Assembly (NCBI RefSeq): GCF_016904675.1
Contig: NZ_CP070228.1
Span: 1,116,001-1,180,000 of the forward strand
DNA: 64,000 bases
Reading direction: 5' to 3'
DNA from: Arcanobacterium phocisimile
GTDB lineage: Bacteria > Actinomycetota > Actinomycetes > Actinomycetales > Actinomycetaceae
In this document: positions 8,905-19,300 of the stretch, in pieces
Layout: each line of letters starts with the position of its first letter
How positions within the stretch are numbered: position 1 is the first letter of the stretch
The notes under the pieces: generated by a model
Database searches by the model: none
What the model was told of the DNA's origin: nothing
What the model saw: only the letters and a program-made list of their open reading frames with translations
Program-made: the position numbers and the translations under genes

Positions 8905-9933
8905 TTAGCGGGACTCATGAGTCCCAGACAGAATATCGGATAAGTATCTTGCAACAGCCTGCACACCAGACATGGTGCGGTGATAATCCATACGTGTTGG
9001 ACCGATGATCCCCAAGCGTGCCACTGAAGATTGGTTTGTTCCCGAATACGAGGTGGAGACGACGGAGGCGTTGTCGATATCGACTTCGGTATTTTCCCGG
9101 CCGATCTGGACTGCCAGCCCGTCGTAGGTAGGTGCCAGCATACGCATGAGTACCACTTGTTCTTCCAAGACGTCAAGCATATCCGACATAGATCCGTTGA
9201 AATCGGCGTCGTACTGGGTAAGGTTTTTACGCCCAGCAACAACGACGTGTTCTTCAGAATCGGCTGCTAACACTTGAATGATCATTTCGCCGATTGTTCG
9301 TGCCAGGCTCGACGTCGATTCGGGGACGTCTGCGTAAACGTCCAGGAGTGCCTCGTCGAGTTCGGATAGCTTCTTCCCCACGCACTGCGCGTTGACGATG
9401 TTGCGCACGGTAGCGATATCCTCGCTCGTTGTCGGTTCATTCAATGACAGTGTACGCTCTTCGACGCGGCCTTCGTCGGTGATGATAATCAGCAGAACAT
9501 GCATCTGCCCTAAGGGTACAAGTTCAACGTGCCGCAGCAGTGTGCGACGCAGTGACGGATACTGAATGACGGCGACTTGGTCGGTGATGCTCGCTAGCAC
9601 ACGAGTTGCGCGAGCGAGCACGTCATCTAAATCTTCAGCACACGTCAATACTTTTTCGATCGCACGACGTTCTGCGACCGAAAGCGGTTTGAGCTCGTGG
9701 ATGGAATCGACGAATTCGCGGTAGCCGGCATCGGTGGGGACGCGTCCGGCAGAGGTGTGCGGCTGGACGATGAGCCCGGCTTCTTCGAGGTGGGACATGT
9801 CATGGCGCACGGTTGCCGGTGAAACGCCGAGCTTGTGCCGTTCGACGATACCTTTCGACCCTACCGGTTCGCGGGTGGCAACAAAGTCTCGCACGATTGC
9901 GTTTAACACGATTTTTCGGCGTTCATCAGACAT
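8905..9933 (-). CDS. hrcA: Heat-inducible transcription repressor HrcA
   Basis: The repressor of class I heat-shock genes, binding CIRCE elements. The N-terminal winged helix includes [26 protein letters not shown] split across residues about 25-55, then the HrcA-specific [19 protein letters not shown]-like C-terminal domain follows. Start set at the ATG at 9933 (MSDERRK), preceded by a strong AGGAGGT at 5-base spacing; the upstream in-frame MLGGN is part of the leader. First gene of the long leftward operon, with its own CIRCE 63 bases upstream, so autoregulated. Confidence 0.96.
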   Translation of the reverse strand: MSDERRKIVLNAIVRDFVATREPVGSKGIVERHKLGVSPATVRHDMSHLEEAGLIVQPHTSAGRVPTDAGYREFVDSIHELKPLSVAERRAIEKVLTCAEDLDDVLARATRVLASITDQVAVIQYPSLRRTLLRHVELVPLGQMHVLLIIITDEGRVEERTLSLNEPTTSEDIATVRNIVNAQCVGKKLSELDEALLDVYADVPESTSSLARTIGEMIIQVLAADSEEHVVVAGRKNLTQYDADFNGSMSDMLDVLEEQVVLMRMLAPTYDGLAVQIGRENTEVDIDNASVVSTSYSGTNQSSVARLGIIGPTRMDYHRTMSGVQAVARYLSDILSGTHESR

Positions 9934-9995
9934 ATTACCTCCTAACATTTTCGGTAGTGTACGCGCTCGTTTATTTTGAGTTTTACTCCATCAAA

Positions 9996-10022
9996 TTGGC
10001 AGTCACAGATTACGAGTGCCAA
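9996..10022. promoter_or_regulatory. CIRCE element (HrcA operator)
   Basis: The arrangement TTGGCAGTC, nine bases, GAGTGCCAA fits the CIRCE consensus TTAGCACTC-N9-GAGTGCTAA. The left arm matches 7/9, the right arm 8/9, and the spacer is exactly nine bases. It lies 63 bases upstream of the hrcA start, as expected for autoregulation. The 225-base stretch 9934-10173 between hrcA and the ATPase gene otherwise holds only AT-rich, non-coding sequence. Confidence 0.88.
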
Positions 10023-10173
10023 TCATACGCACAAAAATGGAAGTTTCACAGCAACGCATCACTCTGGTCACCGATCTCACGTTCAGAAAACCTGAAATAA
10101 TTTACTAGCTCGAAATTCATACGCTGTGAATACGCATAAAATTTGAAACCGTTACATATAGTACCCTTATCAC

Positions 10174-11391
10174 TTAATCCGTGTTATTCCGTTTACGACG
10201 TTCTGGAACAATCAAATCCGGCATCTCACGAAGCATGAAGCTATGGAAATGTGGCACAGTAAATTCTGCGAATCCATGCCGCGGAGTAAAAAGCAGTCCC
10301 ATATTAATCAGCTCGGAACGAGTGGGGCCCAAACTTTTCGAGCTTCGTCCCATAACATCGGCAACTGCATTAGCTTTTTGCGGACCTGGACCTAACTGAG
10401 CCATTGCCCGCAGATAAGCGGCTTGCAACCTAGTAGCACGATCTAACCGTACTCTGAAAAACGATTCGTCTAACCCGGATTCAAACAATGGAACAGCATC
10501 GTCTACATTCTGGACGCAAATCGGAGATTCTTGTGCTGTGAGCCAGACCGCAGATCCTAATTCTTGAATAAAATAAGGATATCCTTCTGTGATTTCTATT
10601 GCGCGGTCTAGTGCTTCCTCAGACCACTCAACGCCTTCCTCTTGCGCAGGTTTCGCGAACGCATCACGTGCAGATTCTGCTGTGAGCGAGCTGATTTCAG
10701 GAAACTTAAACAGCCGTTCAGAATATGACTTAGCGTCACCAGCCAATTCAGCAATTTGCGGCAACCCTGCACCAACTAAAGCGATCGGTAAGGCACGTTG
10801 CACAGTCTTATGTATAGCCATAATTAATGCTTCCAATTGTGAACGTTCTAGGAATTGAATCTCATCGATAAGTAGAACAACTCCGCGTTGATGTGCTCGT
10901 GCAGCTTCCCCCACGTTTACAAAAAGCTCAGTGAGATCATGGCTCAATATCTGCGAATCGGCAATCCCGGTATAATCATTTATTCCTATACCTGCGACCA
11001 TCGCCCCTTGCGGATCAAATGTTAACGAGAATGAACCGAGTGCACGTGCGGCCTTTTCCAGTCGATCGTTCCACTTCTTTCGTGGCTGCATCTCGTATAA
11101 AGCACTACGCACACCGAGAGCTATCTGACGCCGAAAAAGAGATTCGTCATGTTTCGATGCTTCTAGTTCAATTGTTATCCATTCAGAACGCTCAGCTCGT
11201 TCGCGAAATTCATTCAATAGAGCTGTTTTACCTACTCCTCGTAGACCGGTAATAATCATTGATTGTGCTGGGCGCTTTTTTAAACTGCGCGCGAGTAACA
11301 CTTCGAAATTATCCATCTGTTCTTCACGGCCTGCGAGAACAGGTGGTTTCGCTCCTGCATTTGGCGTATATGGGTTATCGATTGGTTTCAT
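10174..11391 (-). CDS. Orphan AAA/STAND-type ATPase
   Basis: A 405-residue P-loop ATPase resembling the Orc1/Cdc6-like AAA_16/ATPase_2 groups. Walker A is GLRGVGKTALL (about residue 48), Walker B is VVLLIDEIQFL (about 165), and a sensor-1-like LVGAGLPQ follows about 35 residues later. The C-terminus is a predicted winged-helix-like region (LGPTRSELINMGLLFTPRHGFAEFTVPHF). No membrane segment, toxin or nuclease domain is visible. The ATG at 11391 has no clear Shine-Dalgarno. Codons look more AT-rich than in neighbouring hrcA or DUF3097, and the gene interrupts a normally tight hrcA-DUF3097 neighbourhood, which suggests acquisition. Function unknown; a DNA-binding, regulator-like or mobile-element role is possible. 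Confidence 0.75.
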   Translation of the reverse strand: MKPIDNPYTPNAGAKPPVLAGREEQMDNFEVLLARSLKKRPAQSMIITGLRGVGKTALLNEFRERAERSEWITIELEASKHDESLFRRQIALGVRSALYEMQPRKKWNDRLEKAARALGSFSLTFDPQGAMVAGIGINDYTGIADSQILSHDLTELFVNVGEAARAHQRGVVLLIDEIQFLERSQLEALIMAIHKTVQRALPIALVGAGLPQIAELAGDAKSYSERLFKFPEISSLTAESARDAFAKPAQEEGVEWSEEALDRAIEITEGYPYFIQELGSAVWLTAQESPICVQNVDDAVPLFESGLDESFFRVRLDRATRLQAAYLRAMAQLGPGPQKANAVADVMGRSSKSLGPTRSELINMGLLFTPRHGFAEFTVPHFHSFMLREMPDLIVPERRKRNNTD

Positions 11392-11416
11392 ATAAAAACT
11401 ATAGCACTATATTTTT

Positions 11417-11463
11417 GAAGTTATTGCGATTTTATCTGCTGCAGATAAAATCGCAATAACTTC
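11417..11463. repeat. Perfect 47-bp palindrome upstream of orphan ATPase
   Basis: Two 23-base arms (11417-11439 and 11441-11463) are exact reverse complements around a single central T. The arm begins GAAGTTATTGCG and ends in ATCTGC. It lies 25 bases upstream of the ATPase start and 73 bases upstream of the divergent DUF3097 gene, so it is not a terminator between convergent genes. It would overlap the -35 region of either TATAGT-like -10 candidate on the minus strand (11406-11411, 11398-11403). Candidate operator, cruciform or recombination site. Confidence 0.9.
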
Positions 11464-11536
11464 ATAACTTTATGACAAATAACTTTACTTTCCGCGCACA
11501 AGCGTGGCGAACACTACGCGTTACTAGCCTCCTTTT

Positions 11537-12412
11537 ATGCTAGATAGCATGAGTTTTGATCGTTACGGTTTTGATGTTCTGGCGTCCGGTATGCACAAGC
11601 CGAAAGCTGCCCGCCCGTTGCCAGTAGAGGTTGGGATGGTCTTAGAAGACGTCGCAACCGGATATGTCGGTGAGGTCGTGCGCGTCGGCAAGGTTTCTGG
11701 GCAGTGGCAGATGGAGTTGGAAGATCGCCGGGGAAATCGCCGATCCTTCGAGCTCGGCAAAGGTTTCTGGTTCGAGGGGGTCGCCGTCGACCTCAAACCA
11801 CCGGTTGCGAAACTGGTTTCTGGACGCGACGACGACGTTCGCACCGTCGCCGGAAAAACACTCACCGCTTCTGGTTCGTTACATGTCACACACAAGGCTC
11901 GCGTCGCGCGGCCCTCGCGTATCTGGGTAGAAGGGAAGCACGACGCCGAACTGGTCTCGAAAATTTGGGGCGAAGATTTGGCGTATGAGGGCATCATGAT
12001 TGAAGAGCTGTTCGGTGCTGATCACTTGCTGGACGTCCTCGATGTTTTCAATCCCTCCGATAAGGTTCGTGCCGGCGTGCTGTTAGATCATCTGGTTCCT
12101 GGTTCGAAGGAATCACGAATCGCTGAAGTCGCGATGCGTAAGCCCGGTGTTCTGGTGCTCGGCCATCCGTATGTTGATGTGTGGCAGGCGGTTAAGCCGC
12201 GCACGGTCGGCATTCCAGCGTGGCCGGATGTGCCACGTGGCGAAGATATTAAAGTCGGTACGCTTGCTCAGCTGGGTTGGCCACATAGTACGGCTGAAGA
12301 TATTGGTTTGGGATGGAAGCGCATTCTCGATTCGGTGAACACCTATACGGATCTTGAGCCGGCGCTGTTGGGGCGCATGGAAGAGTTGATTGATTTCGTC
12401 AGTGCCGTGTAG
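11537..12412 (+). CDS. DUF3097 family protein
   Basis: A 291-residue soluble protein of the actinobacterial DUF3097 family. An N-terminal beta-rich region (about 15-75, EVGMVLEDVATGYVGEVVRV) is followed by a TOPRIM-like core. That core contains IWVEGKHDAELVSKIWG (about 125-145) and GVLLDHLVPGSKESRIA (about 185-200), which resemble the acidic TOPRIM motifs. It usually sits between hemW and hrcA; here both neighbours have been pushed away by inserted genes. Biochemical role not established. Start at the ATG at 11537 is uncertain; an ATG at 11549 is equally possible and neither has a strong Shine-Dalgarno. Confidence 0.88.
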   Translation: MLDSMSFDRYGFDVLASGMHKPKAARPLPVEVGMVLEDVATGYVGEVVRVGKVSGQWQMELEDRRGNRRSFELGKGFWFEGVAVDLKPPVAKLVSGRDDDVRTVAGKTLTASGSLHVTHKARVARPSRIWVEGKHDAELVSKIWGEDLAYEGIMIEELFGADHLLDVLDVFNPSDKVRAGVLLDHLVPGSKESRIAEVAMRKPGVLVLGHPYVDVWQAVKPRTVGIPAWPDVPRGEDIKVGTLAQLGWPHSTAEDIGLGWKRILDSVNTYTDLEPALLGRMEELIDFVSAV

Positions 12413-12447
12413 GCGCGATTCGAGTTTCGTCCTTTTCCCTGACGCGA

Positions 12448-12507
12448 ATCGGCGGGAGAGAACATGAGAGGCGCATATAACAAGCTATCGTGCTCTCTCC
12501 CGCCGAT
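12448..12507. terminator. Long-loop GC-rich hairpin between convergent genes
   Basis: Perfect 13-bp stem (ATCGGCGGGAGAG at 12448-12460, complement at 12495-12507) with a 34-base loop and no T-run on either side. It lies between the convergent DUF3097 gene and the gene at 12538-13155. Probably a termination or transcript-end-protecting structure, though the loop is unusually long. Confidence 0.55.
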
Positions 12508-12537
12508 CTGGTCCCGCACTCTGAAAGTGAAACTATC

Positions 12538-13155
12538 CTAGCTCCACAGCTGTGAGGGCAGCACACGTCCAACTGAACGCAAACGCTCAAGAGTTTGTTC
12601 AAGATATTCAATAATGTCTGATCTGCCATGCTCTGTTGACACGCCGGCGGTGAGATGTTCGCCGTAGAAATAAAGGAACTCTAGTTCACTCCACGAGGTG
12701 ATGGTGGCTCGAACTTCGGGTGTGAAATATTGTGGGGTTGTGCCGATAACCGTGCGCACATCGAAATTTTCGTCCTGGTGTTGTACCAGCGCTTCGGGCA
12801 CATGTGCGATTGAACCGTCGGATCGCTGAGCCAACGCGATGGACACAATAAGCACATCTCCACTTGCGCGTTGCACAGTGACCGCCCTCCAGGAATCTTT
12901 CCCAACGCCTTGAACACCAGTTTCACCAGCGGGAACAGGCCACATCTCCCCTGAAGTGTCAGAGCCCAGCAAATATGACGTCACTTCGTCAATCTTGGGC
13001 TTTACTTTCCAGCCGCGTTGCTTCATTTTGGCAGAAACTTTCGCTTCATCGTCCCACGCGCCTTGATGACGCGAGCCGAATAGCACATAACCAATTCCAC
13101 CCAGAATGAGCGCGAAGAAAAGTACTGTAATTCCTGGCATGACATAGGAGCCCAT
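12538..13155 (-). CDS. Hypothetical membrane-anchored protein
   Basis: A 205-residue protein with a single N-terminal membrane helix (ITVLFFALILGGIGYVLFG, about residues 9-27). A mostly hydrophilic domain follows with no motif that I recognise, predicted to be exposed on one side of the membrane. The ATG at 13155 lacks an obvious ribosome-binding site; an alternative start is the methionine at residue 6. It lies between DUF3097 and the pullulanase terminator and appears to be a single-gene unit. Confidence 0.65.
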   Translation of the reverse strand: MGSYVMPGITVLFFALILGGIGYVLFGSRHQGAWDDEAKVSAKMKQRGWKVKPKIDEVTSYLLGSDTSGEMWPVPAGETGVQGVGKDSWRAVTVQRASGDVLIVSIALAQRSDGSIAHVPEALVQHQDENFDVRTVIGTTPQYFTPEVRATITSWSELEFLYFYGEHLTAGVSTEHGRSDIIEYLEQTLERLRSVGRVLPSQLWS

Positions 13156-13260
13156 AACTAACCACTCTCTGATAGCTTAATCGTCTATCGGTAAGGTGAG
13201 GAGGATGTCCTCTCCACTGCTATACCCTAACGAGCTACGCTATGGATTACCATACGAACG

Positions 13261-13296
13261 GGTGGAGTTGACGAGCTTAATGCTGTCAACTCCACC
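13261..13296. terminator. Hairpin downstream of the pullulanase gene
   Basis: A 12-bp perfect stem (GGTGGAGTTGAC and complement) continues after a one-base bulge with a further 3 pairs around a TTAAT loop. It lies 52 bases beyond the pullulanase stop and upstream of the gene at 12538-13155. No clear U-tract follows, so termination is inferred from position. The 193-base gap 13156-13348 holds nothing else convincing. Confidence 0.6.
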
Positions 13297-13348
13297 TGTT
13301 ACTGTTCACCCAGAAGGGCTGATTTATCGCTTTAGCAAGCGTTACTGG

Positions 13349-16300
13349 TCACTGCCGGTATCGACGGCGCAGTGTCATGCCCGCCCCGAGGACAACCAAG
13401 GCAATAATTCCCAAGGCGTAAAGATCTACACCTGTTCGCGATAATTGTTCTGGAGAATCAACCACAGTCGGAGAACTAGGTTGCGGTTGATCGGGTTCCT
13501 GCTGATTCCCAACGATAGCGCTGTTCTCTTCTGGACTACCGGATGGCTTATGTTGATTGTTCGTTAAGTCGCTGTCCTGCGGGCCTTCGGGCTCTGGTTC
13601 TGGTTGAACCGGTGCAGCCACGACATGGTATGTGCGTTCCGCGCTCGCAGTATTTCCTGCAGAATCTGATACGGTGAAACGAATTATGAACATTCCAGGC
13701 TTGTCCGTCGTGGCTTCTTTTGGCACCTCCAAGGTGATAGACAACTCAGAATCAACGTTATCCGTTGCACTTGCACCGCCACGCAGCTGCTCTTCAGTAG
13801 GCATCACATCTCCTACCGTCAACGAGATTTCCGCGGGTTGCACTGTGATTTCTGGCGGTGTCTGATCAGTGACCGAGTAGGTACGTGTAACTGGCGCAGC
13901 TGTGTTCCCAGCCTTATCCACAACAGAGTAGGTAACCTGGAAAGTTCCTGGTATATCAGTTGAAATCTTGTCAACCACCGTCACACTATCACCATCAACC
14001 TTCTCAACCTTAACCACAATATCTGACAGTGCGAACACACCATCAACATCGTCAGTAGCACTCACACCATCAGTCAAAACCGGAACCTGCGATCCTACCG
14101 CCAGTTCAACGCTAGCTGGTTCTACTATCACTACCGGAGCAGATAGATCAACTACAGAATAAGTACGAACCACTGGCGCAGCTGTGTTCCCAGCCTTATC
14201 CACAACAGAGTAGGTAACCTGGAAAGTTCCTGGTATATCAGTTGAGATCTTGTCAACCACCGTCACACTATCACCATCAACCTTCTCAACCTTAACCACA
14301 ATATCTGACAGTGCGAACACACCATCAACATCGTCAGTAGCACTCACACCATCAGTCAAAACCGGAACCTCTGCACCAACTGTCAAAGCAACTTCTTGCG
14401 GATCGACAGTGATAACTGGCCTAACAGTATCTGGTGTTTCTTGCTTTGCGACAAGGACTGCGACACTGCGCGCGGGAATGGAAACTTTTCCTTCATCCTT
14501 GCTCCAAGTTGTAGACTTAACGACCTCATCAACACCGTTCGCTTGAATATCTGAAAGCGCATAATCGATGCCTTTCAGTTCTTCAATGGATTTCTCCAAT
14601 AGCTGTGGTGTCGCATTGAATACAACGAGAATATCAGCGATATCAGGATCAAGGTCGTCTGCGTTAGGAACACTTACTGGCATCACTGCTTCAAGGAATG
14701 CTCGCACCATAGCAGTCGAAGCCGATGTTGTTTGCGGACGCGGATCACTGATTCGCATCATGATCATGCCCGGCGTTGCTAGCGATCCCGCATCTGGGAA
14801 GGTCACTCGTTCTTTAATGAGTTCAGCAGAACCCAAGGTGAACAACGGCGAGGAAGAACGTAGTTTGAGTAATTCTTGAGCTTGAGCACTCGCCGACTTC
14901 ATTGCGGCTTGATCTGGCTTTAGTGAACCATTTTGGAGTAATGGCGCCATATTGCCCCACTGTTGCTGGTTATCACGTGCGGGTGGCAAACCGATACCAA
15001 AGTTATTAGTTTGCAAACTCCAATCAATCTGGTTGAAGTAATCACCAGAATTATAGGAGTTTCGATCCAGAGACTTTGACCGGAGAATATCGGTTCCGCC
15101 ATGCCAGAACATCGGCGACTGCCCCATCGCCACCGTGGCCAGAGATAGGGTATTCATCCGTACTCGGTCATCCATCGAGGTATCTATTGGAAGGCCAAAG
15201 ACGTTCAAGTCATATAGCGTCTCGTTATCGTGGGCATCGACATAGTTGACCGACTCGTAAGGTTGCGAAGCAAAACCTGCGGGTTGCCCGCCATAGTCGA
15301 TATGGTCGCCGCGCGTTAAGTTGCCATCCGAAGTATAGAACTCGTAGTCGCGCAAGTTACCAGCCAAGCCTAACCGAATCAGGTCAGTCTTATGCTTTAA
15401 CTTTTCATATGCGGCATTATCTGACGTAGTATGTGCGTTTGGTGCCGTAGCCAAACCGTTGCCAAAGCCCTGTTCGAACTTGTTATCGCCGTGTCCATGC
15501 ACGCCGTCACGCAACCGGTCATTGAACGAACCAATGCCAGTACCATCGAGGTTTCCTTGCCGGGCTTGCTTGAATCGCACATCATTAGCCACCGAACCAA
15601 AGTTCCAGCCTTCACCGTACAGGTACATCTTCTTCCCATCGATGCCATCTTTTTCTACGGTGAGCGCATCTAATTCGGCGCGAACTTTCTCCATAGTATC
15701 GCGGGAGTGGAAGCCCATCAGATCGAAGCGGAAACCGTCAACCTTATAGATTTTTGCCCACGATACGATCGAATCGACCATGTGGTCTTCAGCCATCTTG
15801 TGCTCGGTTGCCACTTCAGAACAGCATGGCGTATTCAACGTCGTGCCCTTCATATCAAGGCGGTAATAGTAGCCTGGCACAATACGATCGAAAGTGGATT
15901 GCTGGTACTGCGCAGAAGAATACGTGTGGTTAAATACCTGATCGAGAATAACTTGGTATCCAGCTTCATGTAGTCCGGCCACCATTTGGCGGTATTCCCT
16001 GGTGCGCTTACCGCCGTACTGGTTTTCGTCCATGGCATACGAGCCTTCTGGGGCCACGTAATGGTAGGGATCATAACCCCAGTTGAAACCATCGCGATCG
16101 GCAACTGCCATCACAGCTTCTTGTTGTTCTGCATGGTCTGATCCCGCTTGTGGTACGTTTGGAGTTTCTTGGTCCGCCCGCAACTCTGGAATCGAACCAA
16201 TATCGTTTGTGGGCAGTAAGTGAATCGTATTCATCCCTGCTGCCGACAATTCCTTCAAATGCTTCATTCCGTCAGATTCTTGTTCGGTGAATGCCGCATA

Positions 16301-19300
16301 CGTGCCACGCTTATTTTGCGGAACTGTCTGATCCGCAATTGAGAAGTCACGAACGTTGAGTTCGTAGATTGCGTGCTGCGTAAAATTCTTCAACTGCGGA
16401 GCTTGTCCGGGCCAACCGGCTGGAATAAATTCTTTATCGGACAGATCGACAATCACCGAATGCGTAGAATTAACTGCTAGCGCAACTGAGTTCGGATCGG
16501 TGACAATATTATTTTGTATTGTCTCGGCTTTCTTCTTTTGATCAGGCTGACTTGATACGGTAGCAATTTCAGGAATATAGACTTCGACGTCGTACTGGTA
16601 AGGTCGATTCTTCCACTCTGGTTTGCCAAGAATCGTCCAAGACCCGTCAGTTTCACGGTTCATCTTATATTCGAAGAAGTTATTCCCCACGACGCCGTCG
16701 GCACCCGGCTCTTCAAACAAACGCAAGGTAACCGATTTTGCCGTTGGTGCCCAAAGCGACAAGCTTGGGGTATCGCCGTCGAACGAAACTCCCTGCTCAC
16801 GTTTGCCTGCACTATCTGCGTAAAGGGCGTCCAATACTCGTGGTGTTTGCACTCCGCCTGCGTAAAGCGGTACACCGCGTGGGTTTGTGTACACAACCAT
16901 GAGCTGTCCGGTCAAAATATCTTCGATATTGTCAATATCTTGCGCAGGATGTAGCGCGGTGTAGTCGCGTAAGTGGGGATCGTTCTTTTTCAGATCAGAG
17001 GCTAAACCACGTGGGTCTTTGACAAGAGCAACGTGACCTTCGGCGCCCTTGATACCGTCATCAATCGTGATGCCACCATCGGCTGCCCAATACAATTCCC
17101 AGGTACCGTCATGACCTAGTTCGGTTGGCCATGCAAAGGTGTCAGGAGCTAACCAATGAGTTTGATATTCGATGTAGCGCGTTGGATCTACCGATGTGAT
17201 CGACAGCGTGTGCTTATTGACATCGAGGGTAAAGCGCGTCATCTTATTTTCTTGTGCTGTGAAGTGGCAATTACCTCCGGCTTCACTCGGACAGCCTATT
17301 TCGCCGTTATTCCACCGGAAGTTCTTAGCGGCTTTCACTTCATGGTCGCCAGCGGGGATATTGAGTGTTTCAAAAATGAAAACACCATCATTTTCTGGGT
17401 CTGCCATGAGGGTGACGAGACAGGCTGGATCCCAGTTCCCGCCGTTGACACCACCGGTTGTACAGCCGAGGTCTTTATTAAACGTTCCAGGCAGGGTCCA
17501 GCTATCGCGTTGCGCAGTGTTATAGAACTCGTGTGTATCTGGATTGTAGAAGAAGGTCACTTCTTGTTCGGAGTCAAGATGATACGGCGAGTTCTCGCCA
17601 CCAGCGCCAGATGCAATGCCGCGTACGCCGTTCTTTTCGCCGTAGGATTCATCCCAGGTGCCGTTCAATGCAACCTTGTACTGGTAGTTACCGGCTGGCA
17701 AGGTGAATTTTTGTGTGTACCATCCAGATGCGGGATCGAGCTTCAGTTCTGCCTGTGGGCAGTTCTCTTGCCAGTTCTTTGTGCATCCCATTATATCGTT
17801 GTGAGTTCCGGGGACAAAAACATGCGCTTGTAGCGGATCGAGCTTTTGGGTTCCCAATTCACCTTGCTCCAGATTTACCGAAGCATAGGAACTGGTTGCC
17901 ACTTTATTACCCATCGAATCAACGCTAACGGCCCGATATTCCACAAGAGTTCCCCGATCAAGACCGTCAACATCGTGGAATACGCGCGGTTTATCACCGG
18001 TTGCTACCCCTAGTGGTTTCCACTGGGTTTCCCCGACGATACGCCACGCGAAGGAGGTCTCTGCCCATCGATGCGGTGCGATGGTCGCCGATACTTCAGC
18101 TAGTGCAGAGGTAACTGTTGGTTGGCCATCTAACCCGCGCGATTGTGCTTCGGCGGATCGGAACTGATTCGGAGCCAAGGTGATCTCTATATTGTCGCTA
18201 CTGTTAACTGGCTTATTTGCCTTGTAAACAACTGCCCCGAATGCTGGTACCGTGATGTCAATCTTATCGGTAGCCTTCACTGGATCCGTGGCTCCGTACA
18301 GTGGCACATATTCTGTATTCGCAGTCAGCGTGGGGAATGAGGCTGATTTAGGAGCCTCGGTATTGTTAACTGCTACGAGGTATTCGGTTTTCTCGTTTCG
18401 ATCTACTCGAGCAAACGCATAAATTCCAGGGCCGTTATCGGCATAGAGCTGGATCTGCGCACCGGTCTTTAAGGCGTCATGGGCATTACGTAGTCGTGCA
18501 ACTTCTTGGATCTTGGCATACACCGGGGCTGTTTGGGAGAAATGGTCTTGGTTGCCAAGCGTAGTGCCATCAACAAGTAGCTGATTTTGATAATCGCTTA
18601 CCTGCGACGCAAATAAAGACTGGCGGGCGTCTTTATCATTTCCAGTCCCGACGAAGCCTTGCTCATCGCCGTAGTAGACCACTGGCTGACCGCGGGTAAG
18701 GAACATGAGTTCGTGTCCGAGTAGCTCACGTTCCAGAATATTACTTTTTCCGTTTAACAGGTACCCGATACGTCCCATATCGTGGTTGCCGAGGAAGGTT
18801 GGCATATCTCCGGCGGTTGAGTGTGGAGTTGTGTATAGGTCGTCTGCGGCATATATTCCACCGAATGCTTCTGCGCTACCGCCTCTAAGATAGGCCAGTG
18901 CAGAGCTTTGCCAGCCGAAATCAAGTGTTGCGTCCATTTCGGTATTGCGCGCATAGGGTGCTAGATCGCGGGCATCGAAGTTGTAGACTTCGCCGAACAT
19001 GAAGAAGTCTTTATTGTTCGCCGCGGCCTTGATGTTCTTAGTCCATTCTTGCCAGAATGGGAAGTTCACATGCTTTGCGGTATCGATACGGAATCCATCG
19101 ATACCAAAGTTTGCCCAAGTCGAATAAATATCGGTCATAGCAGAAACGACCTTGGGGTTTTCAGTCATCAGGTCGTCGAGGGTGTAGAAATCACCAAAGG
19201 TAAAATCTTCACTACCCCTTTGCCAGGTGCCGTTGCCGCGATTGTGGTAGAGGGTGACGTCGCTGAGTGTGTCAGGTTTAATCTCGCCTACGCGTTCTGG

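Noticed and set aside
9934-10173. CRISPR-like or insertion-sequence remnants between hrcA and the ATPase
   Set aside because: Only the CIRCE element and AT-rich sequence with a short TTCAG/CTGAA stem were seen; no repeated spacers and no transposase fragment.
11417-11463. Reading the palindrome as a loxP-like site
   Set aside because: It shares ATAACTTC with loxP arms but lacks the 13-8-13 layout and has no asymmetric spacer; no tyrosine recombinase is nearby.
13196-13444. Rightward 82-codon frame
   Set aside because: Covers the pullulanase hairpin and the 3' end of the pullulanase gene; no ribosome-binding site and no recognisable family.
17156-17833. Rightward 225-codon frame inside the pullulanase gene
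   Set aside because: Fully antisense to conserved X25-like modules; Cys/Trp-rich composition typical of a shadow frame.
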